From the NCBI GenBank assembly GCA_963930645.1, contig OZ005648.1, forward strand, positions 245,311,436-245,375,435: DNA of 64,000 bases, read 5' to 3'. The translations under genes and the position numbers were made by a program. Shown one piece after another: positions 42,833-54,880 of the stretch. Each line of letters opens with the position of its first letter. Position 1 is the first letter of the stretch. Origin of the DNA: Salticus scenicus. Taxonomy: Eukaryota; Arthropoda; Arachnida; Araneae; Salticidae. The notes under the pieces are model-generated. The model was not told the origin of the DNA. It ran no database searches and worked only from the letters and a program-made list of their open reading frames with translations.

Positions 42833-44461
42833 CAGGGGTGGCGCCAGCTAGGGGGCCGGGGGGGCATAGGCCCCCCCCCGTCGGGGAGTCCGTGACCCCC
42901 CATCGGGGCATATTCCTAAAATCTGTCGGGGAAAAAACAAAAAAATTACAGTTTTTCTCTTTTTAGCAGCATTTTTCTTTCCTTTTAGAAATTTGGAGAA
43001 TTCCAGTTTTTGCATTCTATATTCAATAGAAGAAAGTATTGGATTCGTAAAAAATTTTAGCTTCCAGTTTTCCAAGAATGTACACGTTTTGAGAAGTCCA
43101 GAACACATTTTGACCATGATATTTTTAGAAAATATCTGTCTGTCTATGTGTGACAAAAAAAATTTCTAACCGTATCTCAAAAACTACTGTACAGAATTAC
43201 ATATAAATTTTTATGTAGTTTTACCGTGGTATAAATTAGTGTCTGTAAACTTTTTGTCCAAATCACCCTATAGGTGGCGCTGCTGTATTGCAATTTCTTT
43301 CGTTTAACGGAAGGCTATATCTCAGGTTCTATTTTGTATAATTGAACAAAACTTGATATGTGAAAGGGCCATTATGAAACATCAGGTTAATTTAATTTAG
43401 GAGCATATCGGCCAATAAGTTGTGCTGCTCTGTTTCTATTTTCCCAGAGAAGAGGAAGCTATCTCTCAGATTCTATTGTATATTATTTCATATAACTTTG
43501 TATAGGTCAGAGCCATTTTGAAACATTATGTGCAATCAGTTTCAGCGCATATAGCCAGATAGGTAACGCTCCTGTGCTTCAATTTTTTCCGTGAACAGTA
43601 AGGCTATATACAGACTCTATTGTACATAATTACATAAAACTTGGTACATGACAGGGCCATTTTAAGACAATATACTGATTCAATTTAAGTGCATATGAGC
43701 TGATAGGTGGCGCTGATGTTTTGTAATTTACTCCATGAATAAGAAGACAACTTCTATTGAAAGACCATCTCTCTGGAGAGCCAATTTTCTATGGCACGAT
43801 GGGTGCCCCCCCCACTCTTAGGGAAATTCCACTGTGTATATATAACTTTATATAGGACAGATCCATTATGAAACATTATGTGGAATCACTTTCAGCACAT
43901 ATAGCCAGATAGGTGACGCTCTTGTGCTCCAATTTTTCCCGTGAACGGGAAGGCTATATATCAGATTCTATCGTATATAATTACATAAAACTTGGTATAT
44001 GAGAGGGCCATTTTAAAACAATATACTGATTCAATTTAGGTGCATATGAGTTGATATGTGGCGCTGATGTTCTGTAATTTACTCCGTGAATAGGAAGACA
44101 ACTTCTATTGAAAGGCCACCTCTCTGGAGAGCCAATTTTCCATCGCACGATGGGCGGCCCCTTAGGGAAATTCCACTGTGATCAACGGATACGAAGATTA
44201 ATTTTTTCTTAAGAATATTCCTTCAGGCACCCTGTACACATTTTTTTCTGCGGAAAGAAAAGAGTATACACTCAGAGAATGGCACAATGATCTCCAAAAC
44301 CACAAGGAGTACTAACAAATGGAATGGTACAAATATTAACAGTAATATTGTTAACAAAATTGCAGTTTTTGATAAATGTTCATATAAAGAACTCTTTTTA
44401 TAGTGCCCCCCTGTCGGGGAGATGATGTCCCCCCGTCGGGGAATTTCTGGTGCCACTACTG
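42833..44461. mobile_element. hAT-like non-autonomous element with internal satellite
   Basis: Ends CAGGGGTGGCGCCAG and (reverse complement) CAGTAGTGGCACCAG. A perfect 8-bp target duplication GTTATATC lies at 42825-42832 and 44462-44469. Subterminal CCCCGTCGGGG palindromes occur at both ends (42886, 44431). The interior is satellite and R4-related text with no transposase. The 8-bp duplication and CAGxGG ends point to hAT. Confidence 0.85.
43260..44180. repeat. satellite with higher-order 351-bp unit
   Basis: Cores AGGTGGCGCTGCTGTATTGC (43272), then diverged versions at about 43416, 43560, 43706, 43911 and 44056, spaced near 145 bp. A longer unit ending ACAACTTCTATTGAAAG ... GGGAAATTCCACTGTG is repeated with an offset of 351 bp (43737 and 44088). 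Related to 33180-33860. Confidence 0.8.
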
Positions 44462-44516
44462 GTTATATCACTGTATAAAAAGTGTTGTTTTATAGGTCAT
44501 ACTCGAAGAAAATAAC

Positions 44517-45898
44517 AAACTAAATGAATACTTTTATAATAAATCTAAACCATGAAGTTAACATCAATTTAAAATTCAAAATATACAACCTTTTAATTTC
44601 TTCATGTTTCTTCGAACTAGTTTCGCTTGGGACGCCCCAGCTTGGTCTCCGATGGTACGGTGCTTGAAGTTGTTCGAACTGCTGTTTCACGCCTCCTTCC
44701 TCTCTTTTAAAAACTCGGCGCCATTGCTGGTTGAGTTGAGCCCCATCGTTGCCATTGCAATTGGCAACACAAACAATTGCAATGGCAACGATGGGGCTCA
44801 ACTCAACCAGCAATGGCACCGAGTTTTTAAAAGAGAGGAAGGAGGTGTGAAACAACGTTTTTGCAATAATCGATCAAAAAACTGACCCTAAAGAAATTTT
44901 AAACACCATAAATCAAATAGACCCAGATATAAAATTCACTCTTGAAGAAGAAAATAATAAACAACTGAATTTTTTAGACGTCACCATCAACCGCCATACT
45001 AATAAAATAACCACCCAAGTTTACAGAAAACCCAATAGCAGCAATGAAATAATCCATAAAAATAGTAAAACACCCTTTAAATATAAAATTAATGCTATTC
45101 AAGCCCATATCAACCGCGCTATTACAATTTGTAAAGACCATAAAATCCTTAAAAACAAAATAAAAAATATCAAACAATTTACCCAAAAAGCAGGTTATTC
45201 AAATAAATTAATAGACAACTTATTCAAAAAACGATTAAAATGTTTAAATCGAATTAATAATTTCCAAAAACCACAACTCAAATACACCACTTCAATTCCT
45301 TATGATCGCAGAGTTTCAAATAAAATTAAAAAAGTTGCAACAAAACACAATATAAATGTACCTATCAAGCCAAACCCCAATATATTTTAGCTAATTAGAA
45401 GTGATAAAGATAAAATCGACCCTTTAGAAACCGCGGGAATATATAAAATACCATATACTAATAATCAAGGTAAGGAAATGTGTTACATAGGAAAAACAAA
45501 AAGAAAAATTAAAACGCGTATTAAGGAACATAGCCGCGATATAACCACCAGAAAAATAACTACTGCACTAACTCAAGTAAACAAAAACGATGAGATTAAC
45601 ATTAAATTTGAGCAAGTAAAGAAGTTGGCCAATTATCATAACCATGGTTATGCTGCTATCAGAGAATCCGTAGAAATTTTGTCAAGTTTTAACAATTGCA
45701 ATGGCAACGACGGGGCTCAACTCAACCAGCAATGGCGCCGAGTTTTTAAAAGAGAGGAAGGAGGCGTGAAACAGCAGTTTTGAACAACTTCAAGCACCAT
45801 ACCATCGGAGACCAAGCTGGGGTGCCCCAAGCGAAACTAGTCCGAAGAAACATTAAGAAATTAAAAGGTTGTATATTTTGAATTTTAAACTAAATGAA
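44517..45898 (+). mobile_element. 5'-truncated Penelope-like element
   Basis: Right terminal repeat 45693-45889 (direct) and left terminal repeat 44568-44763 (inverted) are about 196 bp each. An additional partial direct copy is at 44770-44868. Outside lie candidate 12-bp target duplications AAACTAAATGAA (44517-44528 and 45887-45898). On the left, 39 bp (44529-44567) separate the duplication from the repeat, as in the palindromic element at 32599. The interior encodes the RT thumb and a GIY-YIG nuclease. Confidence 0.82.
44884..45783 (+). pseudogene. PLE reverse transcriptase C-terminus plus GIY-YIG endonuclease
   Basis: One frame is open from 44851 to a TAG at 45388-45390, then again to 45783. 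The first part shows RT thumb motifs (LNFLDVTINR, QVYRKPNSSNEIIHKNS, TQKAGYSNKLIDNLF). The second part holds the GIY-YIG nuclease: GIY at 45436-45444, YIG at 45484-45492, then KTKRKIKTRIKEH with the conserved Arg. It ends by reading into the right terminal repeat (NNCNGNDGAQLNQQWRRVFK). PLEs use this nuclease to nick the target and prime on it. The RT fingers and palm with the catalytic Asp residues are absent, so it is a partial copy. The TAG may be a mutation. Confidence 0.85.
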
Positions 45899-46841
45899 AT
45901 TTTAAAATTTTATAAAAGTGATAAATAAAAACTTTAAGAAAGAATATTTTTTGAGGGATGAAATCACGCAACATTACAAAGGTATAATATAGTACATTTT
46001 AAATATGACAAAAATTTCTAAATAAAAAAATAAAAAATAAATTAAAGGATTTTTTATTCTATTCAATATTCAATTTCTTATATAGCTCATTGGTTCAACT
46101 ATTTTTTAGATAGTGCAACAGAAAATTTAAAATAAATGTTTAAAAAAATAATTTGTGTACGAAAGTTTTTGTAAAAAAGTATTACGAATAAGTTTCTAAA
46201 GAGCTCCATTCACCACATAGATTTTGGTTAGATAAGAAAAATTTAACAAAAATTTTTAAATGATCAATCGATTGAACAAAAGATAAATATTTTGTTATTT
46301 TTAAATTGTAGATGCATAAAGTAAACTGTTTAAGGATATGACAGTAATTTTCCAAAATACCTAGCACCATAGGGATGGGGTTCAGATCCTCCCTTGGAAA
46401 CTCTGATAATTCTTAAAAAAATGCTTAATCAATTTGAGGAAGATTTTGTTTGGTTTAAAATTAATTCAGCTGGGGAAAATAGGAAGGGGTTACCAGTTAG
46501 ATCACTTTGAAATTTTAATTGGGAAATAGCTTTTTAGAAAAAAATTTCTAAAAAACATGCATTAAAATGTTATGCATCTATTTTTATTCTATCTGATAAG
46601 CATACTGTACAGAGTCCCCACATTCTTCCTAGTATTTCTGAATCACTTCAGAATTCCTAAAAATTTTCTAAAATGTAGTGTAGGGATTTTGGACTTCACC
46701 TCATTTTCGAAAATTGGGTTATGGGGTATAAAGTGTACATTAGAGATCTAACTTTAAAATTTTAAATGATAAGGATTTTTTAGCACTTTGAGAAATCTTC
46801 TAGATATAATCATTTAAAATGTTTCCAGCGATACTTTTTTA
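45899..46841. other. unassigned intergenic DNA
   Basis: No gene or repeat recognised. Confidence 0.4.
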
Positions 46842-47068
46842 AGGTTGGTTGGTTGGTTGTAGGTTTTAAGGCCAATTAACTGCGCTAGGGTCTTAGGTCT
46901 ATAAGTACAATGCCCCCCGTGAGGTCTTTCTAAGGGGTCGTAGCCCGTATTTACGCAAGTTTCAGAGAAAAACACTGAAGGAATGGCTAGGTTGAAGAGT
47001 GCGGGATGGGATTGAATCCGGTACTTCCCATCCACCAGCTTTTGAGCGCAGAACCGCTCGTGGGGCAT
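46842..47068 (-). mobile_element. tRNA-derived SINE, minus strand
   Basis: The minus-strand head has an A-box-like ACGAGCGGTTCTGCGCTC and a B box GGATTCAATCCC about 35 bases on. A body of about 150 bp follows, ending in a CAACCAACCAACC tail (plus: GGTTGGTTGGTTG at 46844-46858). The length of about 227 bp, tRNA-like head and short simple-repeat tail define a SINE. An 84-codon frame across it is not a gene. Confidence 0.72.
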
Positions 47069-47076
47069 TTTTTAAG

Positions 47077-47124
47077 AAGCTTATATATATATATATATAT
47101 AATAATGATGATCTATTAAGCATT
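47077..47124. repeat. (TA)n with GATGATCTATTAAGCAT
   Basis: Third location of the segment seen at 8090 and 9077. Only the first 25 bp after the TA run match. Confidence 0.55.
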
Positions 47125-48197
47125 CTCATCTTCCTTCCCAAATCTATAGGAAACGTCTAGGAAGTTTTGAAAACTGTAAAAAACATGCATATTAAATCTG
47201 TAAGTACAGGGCTGCCACTGGCGACTAAAAAGGCAACTAAAGAGACTATTTTGTAGGAAAGACAACTATGGTGACTATTTTAGTCAAAATATAGGCAAGA
47301 GCAACTAATTTGGTATCAGTTGAAAAATTTAAGCAACTATTTTAAACATTTAGCAACTAAAAAGAAAAACTTCTGAGGTTATATTTAAAAACAAATCCGG
47401 GTCCAAAATTAACCCTTCTCAAAATTTTATCTTAAAAGGAATCTTTTACAAAAAATGTTTACTTAAATAATCTTATGCAAATCATGACATATTTCCTCAA
47501 TCGGGCGCTAGAAATGAAGAAATTTTTTTATTTGGGGCTAAATAATGTTTTGGGAATGAGCTATGAAAACGAATGCAAACTAGTATGCTGTGGCTACCAC
47601 AAGACTTTCTTATGTATTTTTCTGTACAAAATCACCCTGTAAAAATAATTTATTAAAAACAAATTGAATAATTCGTATTCGACACTGTTTGGCGAGATTT
47701 TGTATGAACTTTGAAAACACACTTTTCTAAAATCGATGAAATTAAATTAATATAAAAATTCTACAGAACAAACTTGATTAGTTTTTTATATAATATAAAA
47801 TGAGTTTAAATCAATTTGATTTAAAGTTGTTTTCGTAAAGAATTTGCCTTTACGATTTTTATAATATAATGCAAACTCAAGTTACTGTAACAATGTTTGT
47901 GTTAACAGTAATTATTAAGCCAAGGAAAAAGTTGGTTTGGCCATGACTTTTAAGTTTTTAAACTGATTAATAGATTAGTTTTACAAAGTGAAAATAATTA
48001 CTTATTATAATTTTACTTAATTTTTTGTGTTTAATTAAAAACTTAAAATTGCCTCAGTTTACCTCGTAATACTTTTAAGATTTTATGGATATTGTATAGG
48101 AAGGCTATATTAAAAAACAAACAAGTACTTACACAACTTTCAGAACAATATGTTGTACTAAATAATGAATAACAGAGGTTTTTAAAAAATATGTGAT

Positions 48198-48234
<37 letters not shown>

Positions 48235-48751
48235 CCTTTTTAATGGAAATAAACATCCTTGAATCCTATTTGAACCTCTTTGTCATTTAATAGTTTGAAT
48301 AATATCATTCACCGAAAAAAATTTCCTCAAAATTTTATGCCATATTTTTTAGAATAGTGTGTACAATATTTACAATGTTGACATTAATTTCTAATTTAAA
48401 AGTTGCAGATGCATGGTAATTTAAATTTCATTTTATATCAGTATTATATCTAAGAAATAAGTCTATACAAGTTAAGGAGTTTTTTTTTTTTTTTCTGGAG
48501 TAGTTTTATTGTTGCCACCTCCTTACTGTTAAATTTAAGAAAGAAAGAAAGAAACGTGAATAATTTTTTGGGTATAGATTTTATTTAAAAGAGAAAAATA
48601 AATAATAGAAAAATCTTTAAAAAGTGAAATTTTTATACTCGTAAATATTTAAGTAGTATAGTTTGTTATGAATTTAATTTTAAAAACATCTTAATCTATT
48701 CAAAATTTTATTATAGCTTAACATTTTGTAATATATATATATACTAGCAGA
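47125..48751. other. unassigned intergenic DNA
   Basis: Contains a patch rich in GGCAACTA/GCGACTA motifs (47215-47355; similar text at 57385-57465) and a long A run at 48201-48230. No gene supported. Confidence 0.4.
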
Positions 48752-50975
48752 CCCGGCCACGCGTTGCTGTGACTAAGTTATACGTTGAATTATACGGCTG
48801 TAAACTCTTTAGTACAGTCAAATTATTATTTACGAACAAAGACGAAAACGTTGTAGCCGATGTAAAAACCCACAGGGTTGAGATTTGAAACTTAGGTCAA
48901 AATTTGGAAGCGATTGATAAAAATTTTCGTAGTGTTGATATTAAGCACAAATTAATTTTATTGTAGGGTCCTATAAATTTTAATGGAGAAGTGATATATA
49001 TTATTTCTAATGCTACTTTGGATAAAATTGCTAAAATGACTAATATATAAATTAAATTCGATTAAAATTCGATTAAAATAAAAGTATAAAAGAAACAGAC
49101 GATTTTAAAATCAATTTTTATGGAGGAGTGAAATATAATATATGCTATAATGGATAATTTTACTATAAAATGACCTCATCATTTTAAATATTTTAAAGAG
49201 GGCAACAGCTGTAGTTATAAAAAGGAAAACAATAAGGCTAAACCAGAAAAATAAGGAAATTTGATAAATATTTTAAAACTTTAAAATTGGAAATCTTATG
49301 AAATAGTGGACATTTAAAGTAAATACATGTATCATTTTAAATAGAAAAAGATTTTGGAAAAGTTTAGTGTATTTTAACGAAGTGATGAGAAGTTTTTGAG
49401 TATGTTAAAATTTTAATGGTAAATTCAAGTTAATAAAGATGGGAAACATTGAGGATTAAGATAAGAATAATTATAAGATTAAAAAAAAAAAAAAAAAAAA
49501 AAACTTTTTATATACCATGCTTTTAAATTTTAATATACTAATAATATACTAATTAAAAGGAAAATGATAAATATTCTATCATAGTTTGAAGTCAAATTTG
49601 TTTTCAAATGTCTAAATAAAATATCTGATGTAAGATACTAATATTTTGCAGCGGAATAGATTTCATTTCTGTCATCCTTGGCGAAAAAAAAAAGAATATC
49701 GCCAAATTATCTGGCAAAAATATTTAATTCCTTTCAAAAATCATGGTTATTTTAACAACTTATATTAAAAGAGTAATGAATAATATGAAACAATATTTCG
49801 TACAATACATATTACATGTCATACATACGTACAATGAATAATACATATTACATTTCGTACAATGCATACATCTGGCATGTATATTTTCGTGTTACGCTTT
49901 TGATCGCCAAATAATAATAAAAATAATAAAAAAAAGCCAAGGGCGACAGAGTTTTGAAATTTAAAATTAAAATTTTGTCAATTTGACAGCAAAATAATTC
50001 AATCTAACACCCGCGATAACTAATACATATCTATACCCAAATATAAGGATTAAAATCGGGAAATAAAATTCCTCGATTTTTAATAATTTCTTACAAAAAA
50101 TCCAGTGGGCAATTAACATAGGAAATCTTTTTCTTGGCTGCACAGACGGTCAGTGAGTCACACTGTATAGAACTGATAGATATAGTATAGCATATATAGA
50201 ATACAGTGATCATTGGGGAGAAAAAAGTTATTCCTTTTCATTTGGGAAACGACGTTTTTGCCAAAATATGGCCGTCTTTCCCCGAGTGAATACACACGGG
50301 AATACATACTAATATTTTAGCAAATAAAATTTATGAATAATTTATTTGCTAAAGGGGAATGGAAGACTCCAGATACAGTTTCAAATTCATATTTCTTTCT
50401 TTCTTTTCTTTCTTTTTTTTTTTCAATACCACTTAATGGCTGTTTCCAAAGCTTTTATTTATTTTTATTTTTTTTCGGCATCAAAAATCTTTGTACGATA
50501 ACATGGGGATGAGAGATCTATATATATTACTATATCTATGATAGAACTACATTAGCACTTTATCAATGTGTATAAAATCTTTAAATTGATTATGACGTCA
50601 ATTTTCGTGAGATGCATAATTTAACTTTTTATAATTTTTTAACGTTCACGTTTGATTAAATGTATTTATTTTTATGTCGAAAGAAAATGAACTCGTATTT
50701 TTATTTATTTATTTTTTTTTTTGGCAACAATTAAATTAATGGAACTCACAGATATTTTGGAGCAACTTTAATAAAGGTCTATAATTAACAAATAATTGCA
50801 ATAAAACAATATTGTGACAATAAATTGAGATAAAAACTATCCTATCTCTCAAGTTGGACCAAACTGCACACAGTGTGCAAAATTTCATTAAAATCGGTTC
50901 CTTAGTTTAGGAGTTTACCCTGGACAAACATCGTGACACGTAATTTATATATATATACAGATATATATACTAGAA
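48752..50975. repeat. dispersed repeat bounded by (TA)n-CTAG
   Basis: Left boundary: TATATATATACTAGCAGACC and CGGCCACGCGTTGC. Right boundary: AAATTTCATTAAAATCGGTT, CCTTAGTTTAGGAGTTTACC and ACAAACATCGTGACACG, then TATATATACAGATATATATA. These two phrases are familiar ends of a widespread arthropod repeat (from memory). The interior is AT-rich and non-coding. Confidence 0.5.
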
Positions 50976-51080
50976 ACTTAATGAGCAAATTAATTACTTT
51001 CAAATTCTGTTTTAAGGATTTTTCCAATCCATAGTAATTACAAACATTTGCATATAATTAAATTATTTGTTATTTTTATG

Positions 51081-51113
<33 letters not shown>

Positions 51114-51292
51114 AATCACTTTTTAAAATAAAACCAATTTTAAATGTTAACAACAACATATCAACATGAAAGCAATGTAAATTCAATGAATATTTTTGAT
51201 AAACAAATATTATATAAAATATAAGTACCTAAATAAATAACTCATTTAATATATATATTAAAGAAAGAAATTTTTTGTTTGTTTGTTTATTT
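50976..51292. other. unassigned, T-run
   Basis: AT-rich with a T run at 51085-51111. Confidence 0.4.
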
Positions 51293-51875
51293 TTGACGGC
51301 AATTCCTGATAGAGGAAGCCAAAATGATTGTTTGAGATTGAATATTTCAGATGGAAGAGAAGACTATATTCGTCCGCGAACATGCCGTATCACAGCATTT
51401 TTGCAAAGAAAAGCATGTATCGCAGAGTAAAAAATAGTTTGATTTTCAATTGAGTTATAAAAAAAAACAAGAGTTTTCCGAGGGAAAAAGGAGGTATCAG
51501 GCACATCAGATAAAAGCGATTAATATCATATTTTAATTAAACAAATTTTGCCCGTGCCATTTTCGAGAAAAATTTGTACTACCCATAGGTTTTCCATTTG
51601 CAAGTTTAATCCACCATATCAGATCTCAAAATCTATTGCACACTGAAATGTAGAAATTTCAGGGTAGGATCAGACAGAAGATAAGACTATTTTGAAAAGA
51701 TCAGAACATGACCTCCCATATTTCCTGAGATATTAAGTGTCGGCTTCCAGCGTTTTCTTTGATCTCAAACTATCTGTATATATAAGTGTCGCAGTTTTCG
51801 TTTGTATTTTCTGTTGAGTGTCGCAGCGTTTGTTTGTTTTTTCGTATGCGTCACTGACACTTTACTGCAAAGCTC
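51293..51875. repeat. R1 dispersed repeat, third location
   Basis: Shares CAAGAGTTTTCC, ATATCAGATCTCAAAATCTA, GAAGATAAGACTATTTTGAA, TGAGATATTAAGTGTCGGC and a GCGTCACTGACAC end with the copy at 39395-39945, and more distantly with 17520-18065. Confidence 0.7.
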
Positions 51876-52556
51876 ACTAAATAAATATCTTATTAAAATA
51901 TTTGATTAATTAATTAAAGTCATTAAATTCATTTTAAAGTTAATTAAATTAAGTAATTGCTATTGACAGAAGTTACAGCCCGTCTGTTATAGTTAAAGCT
52001 ATTCTTGGTTTCTTTATTCTTATTTATAGAAGCTACAACCCTTTTGTCATAAATAAAGCTATTCTTAATTTCTTAGTAATTCTTAATTCTTTTTCTTAGC
52101 CTTTTTGTCCCATGCATAATTTCAATTATTTTGGATGTAATCATCCCTGCTAGTCAAAATTTATTCCAAATTTAAGTTATCTTGTGCATCTCCTGACAAT
52201 TTTAAAAGTTCATTCTCCCACCCCTTGTAACATCTTCTGATTACTGCTAATATAGTTTATCCCGTCCCCTCCCTAGGCTGTAAAAATGTTTTAGCAATTC
52301 AGTGCAGAGCTATTATGTAAAGGTATCATTCCACCCTTTTCCTGCACAAACCTCCATCAATTCAGCTATTAAAATTAATTTTTTCAGTGCATATCTATCT
52401 ACTGCAATAATCCTAGGCCATTCTTTTGTCTCTCCAAAATCTGCCCCAGCTACATATGCACTTTTTCAAAGTTCATCCTGGTGCGTTATTTGTATGTGAG
52501 TTTCTTAGCTATCTTGGAGGTACGGTTGTATTATACGTAAATGATTTTTACAGATG

Positions 52557-52590
<34 letters not shown>

Positions 52591-53331
52591 CAAAGTTTTT
52601 GGAGGGTAAAATTAAATATTATATTTTATTTAATTTGTAATTAATATCCTTTTTGCCTTTGGGACAAAACTTTTATTAGAGTGTGAAATATTACATGCTC
52701 TTTTTATTCCTAAAGTTCCATAAAAATATAGATATAGGCCAAAAACATCTAAATTCAAAAGTGTATCTTCACTTATGTCCATGACTGTATATAGCAACAG
52801 ATATCCTTTCTGACTATTATGCACTTATAACAGTCTTCATTTTTACTGATAAGATTTTTGGTGCTTCGTACATTAGATTTTTTTTTATCATGTGCTAAAT
52901 CTATATACGATATTTGCTATTATACTGTTTCTAAATTGATTCTGTAAGCTTCTTTTTGTTAGGAGGAAGGGAACAGAAAGGGAGGGGTGTCTAGACAAAT
53001 TACTCAGTTTGACAACCTATTCAGCATGTAATTTTTTTATAAAATAGTCAATCACCAAATTTCGATATGCTATAAGGCTAGACAATAGTATATTTCTTTT
53101 AGAAAATGATTTATATAATGTATATAGTTTATTTACAAGGTTTTGTAAAAACTTACATCTTTTAATGGACATCATGTTTATTATAATAGCTTCAAATTAG
53201 GGACCAGGTAAGAAATAATTTATTATTCTCATTTTAACTGTTATTTATTAAAATGATTATTTATCTTGCCTCTTGTTTTATGTTATAATAAACATGGTAG
53301 CCATTAAAATAGAAGAGTACCATATTATCTT
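51876..53331. other. unassigned intergenic DNA
   Basis: A T run lies at 52559-52587. 51965-52080 has a weak internal duplication (ACAGCCCGTCTGTTAT / ACAACCCTTTTGTCAT). Nothing coding. Confidence 0.4.
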
Positions 53332-53747
53332 ACAAGGAAACGTTCAAAAGGCGTCGTCTTCAAAAAATACTGAAAAAATATATGTAATTTTACTCTTCAT
53401 AAAACACCAGAAAATGAAAAAGTTATCGGCTGAAATGAATTACAGCGACCACAAAAAATTATCGAAATTAAGCATTTTTGGCAATTTAGCGCTGTTAGGC
53501 AATAAGTTCGCTAGTACTGAGATTGCTGTGTACGAACAGAACTGTGTTTTGCTTCTCCATCAAGTATTCAAAATCAATCGCCTAACAGTGTGAAATTGCC
53601 AAATATGCTTAATTTTGAAAAAAAATTTTGGTCACTGTAATTAATTTCAGCCAATATTTTTTTTCACTTTCTGGTGTTTTATGAATAGAATCACATATTT
53701 TTTTTTTTTTTTTTCAATATTTTTTGAAGATTGGAATGGTTCCTTGT
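53332..53747. mobile_element. foldback element
   Basis: The left arm (53332 to about 53500) and right arm (about 53580 to 53747) are imperfect inverted repeats. ACAAGGAAAC faces GGTTCCTTGT, CATAAAACACCAGAAAATGA faces TTTCTGGTGTTTTATG, and GCAATTTAGCGCTGTTAGGC faces GCCTAACAGTGTGAAATTGC. The loop is about 80 bp. A 106-codon plus-strand frame across the left arm has no family motif and is not called as a gene. Confidence 0.75.
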
Positions 53748-54872
53748 TAGTCTTCATAAAAATAGGTTTAAATTGATAAAAGTAGCACAGTTTTTTTTTT
53801 TTTTTTTCCATTTTAAAAAGTTACACACACTTTAACAACACTTTATTCAATGCACACATGCTGAATATTCACATTGTGTAATGGTAATCTTTGTTGGAAT
53901 CTTAGTATGATCCAATAAGCTTAATGAAATATCTTTTCTTTTTCACAGTGTCTTTTTATTTGGTATCAGTTTTGTATATTTTTATTTGTTGTGAATTACT
54001 ACTTTCATAATTAATTTCTTAAAGTTGCACTTAATAAAAGAATTTTCATGCTATAATTCAATTAAATATTATTCATTATTTTTCAGATGCTAGAGATATA
54101 TATTTTGTATATATACTTCATCACTGGCATAGATATTCTAATGTACCATCTTGTGTTCTATGGATCTTGAAAAGTAATTTCATCTAAGACCACCATGTTT
54201 AAAGCCTTTATACAGCTTGGGAGTAAATGTTACATTATCAGATCTTATGCATTGTTGATTTTTATTGATTTATTGTTGATTCTGGTTCAACCAGCATCTT
54301 TTATTGTCTATATTAAAAAATAAAAACATTCATAAAATATAAAACTTTTGCACTATTTTTTTTTTAAATAATAAAACGAGTTTTTCATCAAAAAAGTTTA
54401 CAAATTCTATTTATTTAAATGCTGAATAATGATTTCCGTTCATTACTTATAAAATGTTATAAGCATGAAATATGATAATTTGAAAAAAATAACCCTCAAA
54501 CACTGAGGCTTGCTATATATAATTAGTTGCGGTAAAATATGTAATCAAGTTCAAAATATAAAATTTACATTTCATTCTCTTTTCACAATTAAAATTCAGA
54601 ATGTCATTATCATAATCTCTGGATTATCCACAGTCTTCCTTGGCATTTTCATGGGAATAAATTATGATGTATATGCACTCCTGCTCAAAAGTTTAACAAG
54701 ATTTGCAAAACGATCAGATTTTTTTCAATTTAAAATCTTATCTCTTGATGAAATGATTTCAAACATTGGGTAATTAAAGATCTGGGTTTTCATCATGTTC
54801 TGCAGTGAAGATTGGTTTAAGACAACATTTAGGGGACCCGGTAACAAATTGAGCAAAATCAATAATATTTGT
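53748..54872. other. unassigned intergenic DNA
   Basis: AT-rich; no supported gene. Confidence 0.4.
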
Positions 54873-54880
54873 GATCACCC

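Noticed and set aside
42848..43156. 102-codon minus-strand frame with Pro/Gly-rich tail
   Set aside because: The tail is the GC-rich terminus of a hAT-like element and the rest is R4-related repeat.
44635..44690. Possible hammerhead in the terminal repeats of the 44568 PLE (minus strand, and 45795-45850 plus strand)
   Set aside because: GAAAC, a stem II-like GCTGGGG/CCCCAAGC and a GTC are present, but the CTGANGA core reads TCGGAGA and no stem I pairing was found.
44604..44885. Frames of 93 and 111 codons around 44520-44885
   Set aside because: They arise from inverted and direct copies of the PLE terminal repeat; there is no independent protein family.
46814..47068. 84-codon minus-strand frame
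   Set aside because: It covers a tRNA-derived SINE.
47215..47355. Patch of GGCAACTA/GCGACTA motifs as a possible regulatory array
   Set aside because: Spacing is irregular and similar text at 57385 shows no shared boundaries.
53273..53593. 106-codon plus-strand frame
   Set aside because: It spans one arm of a foldback element and has no recognisable domain.
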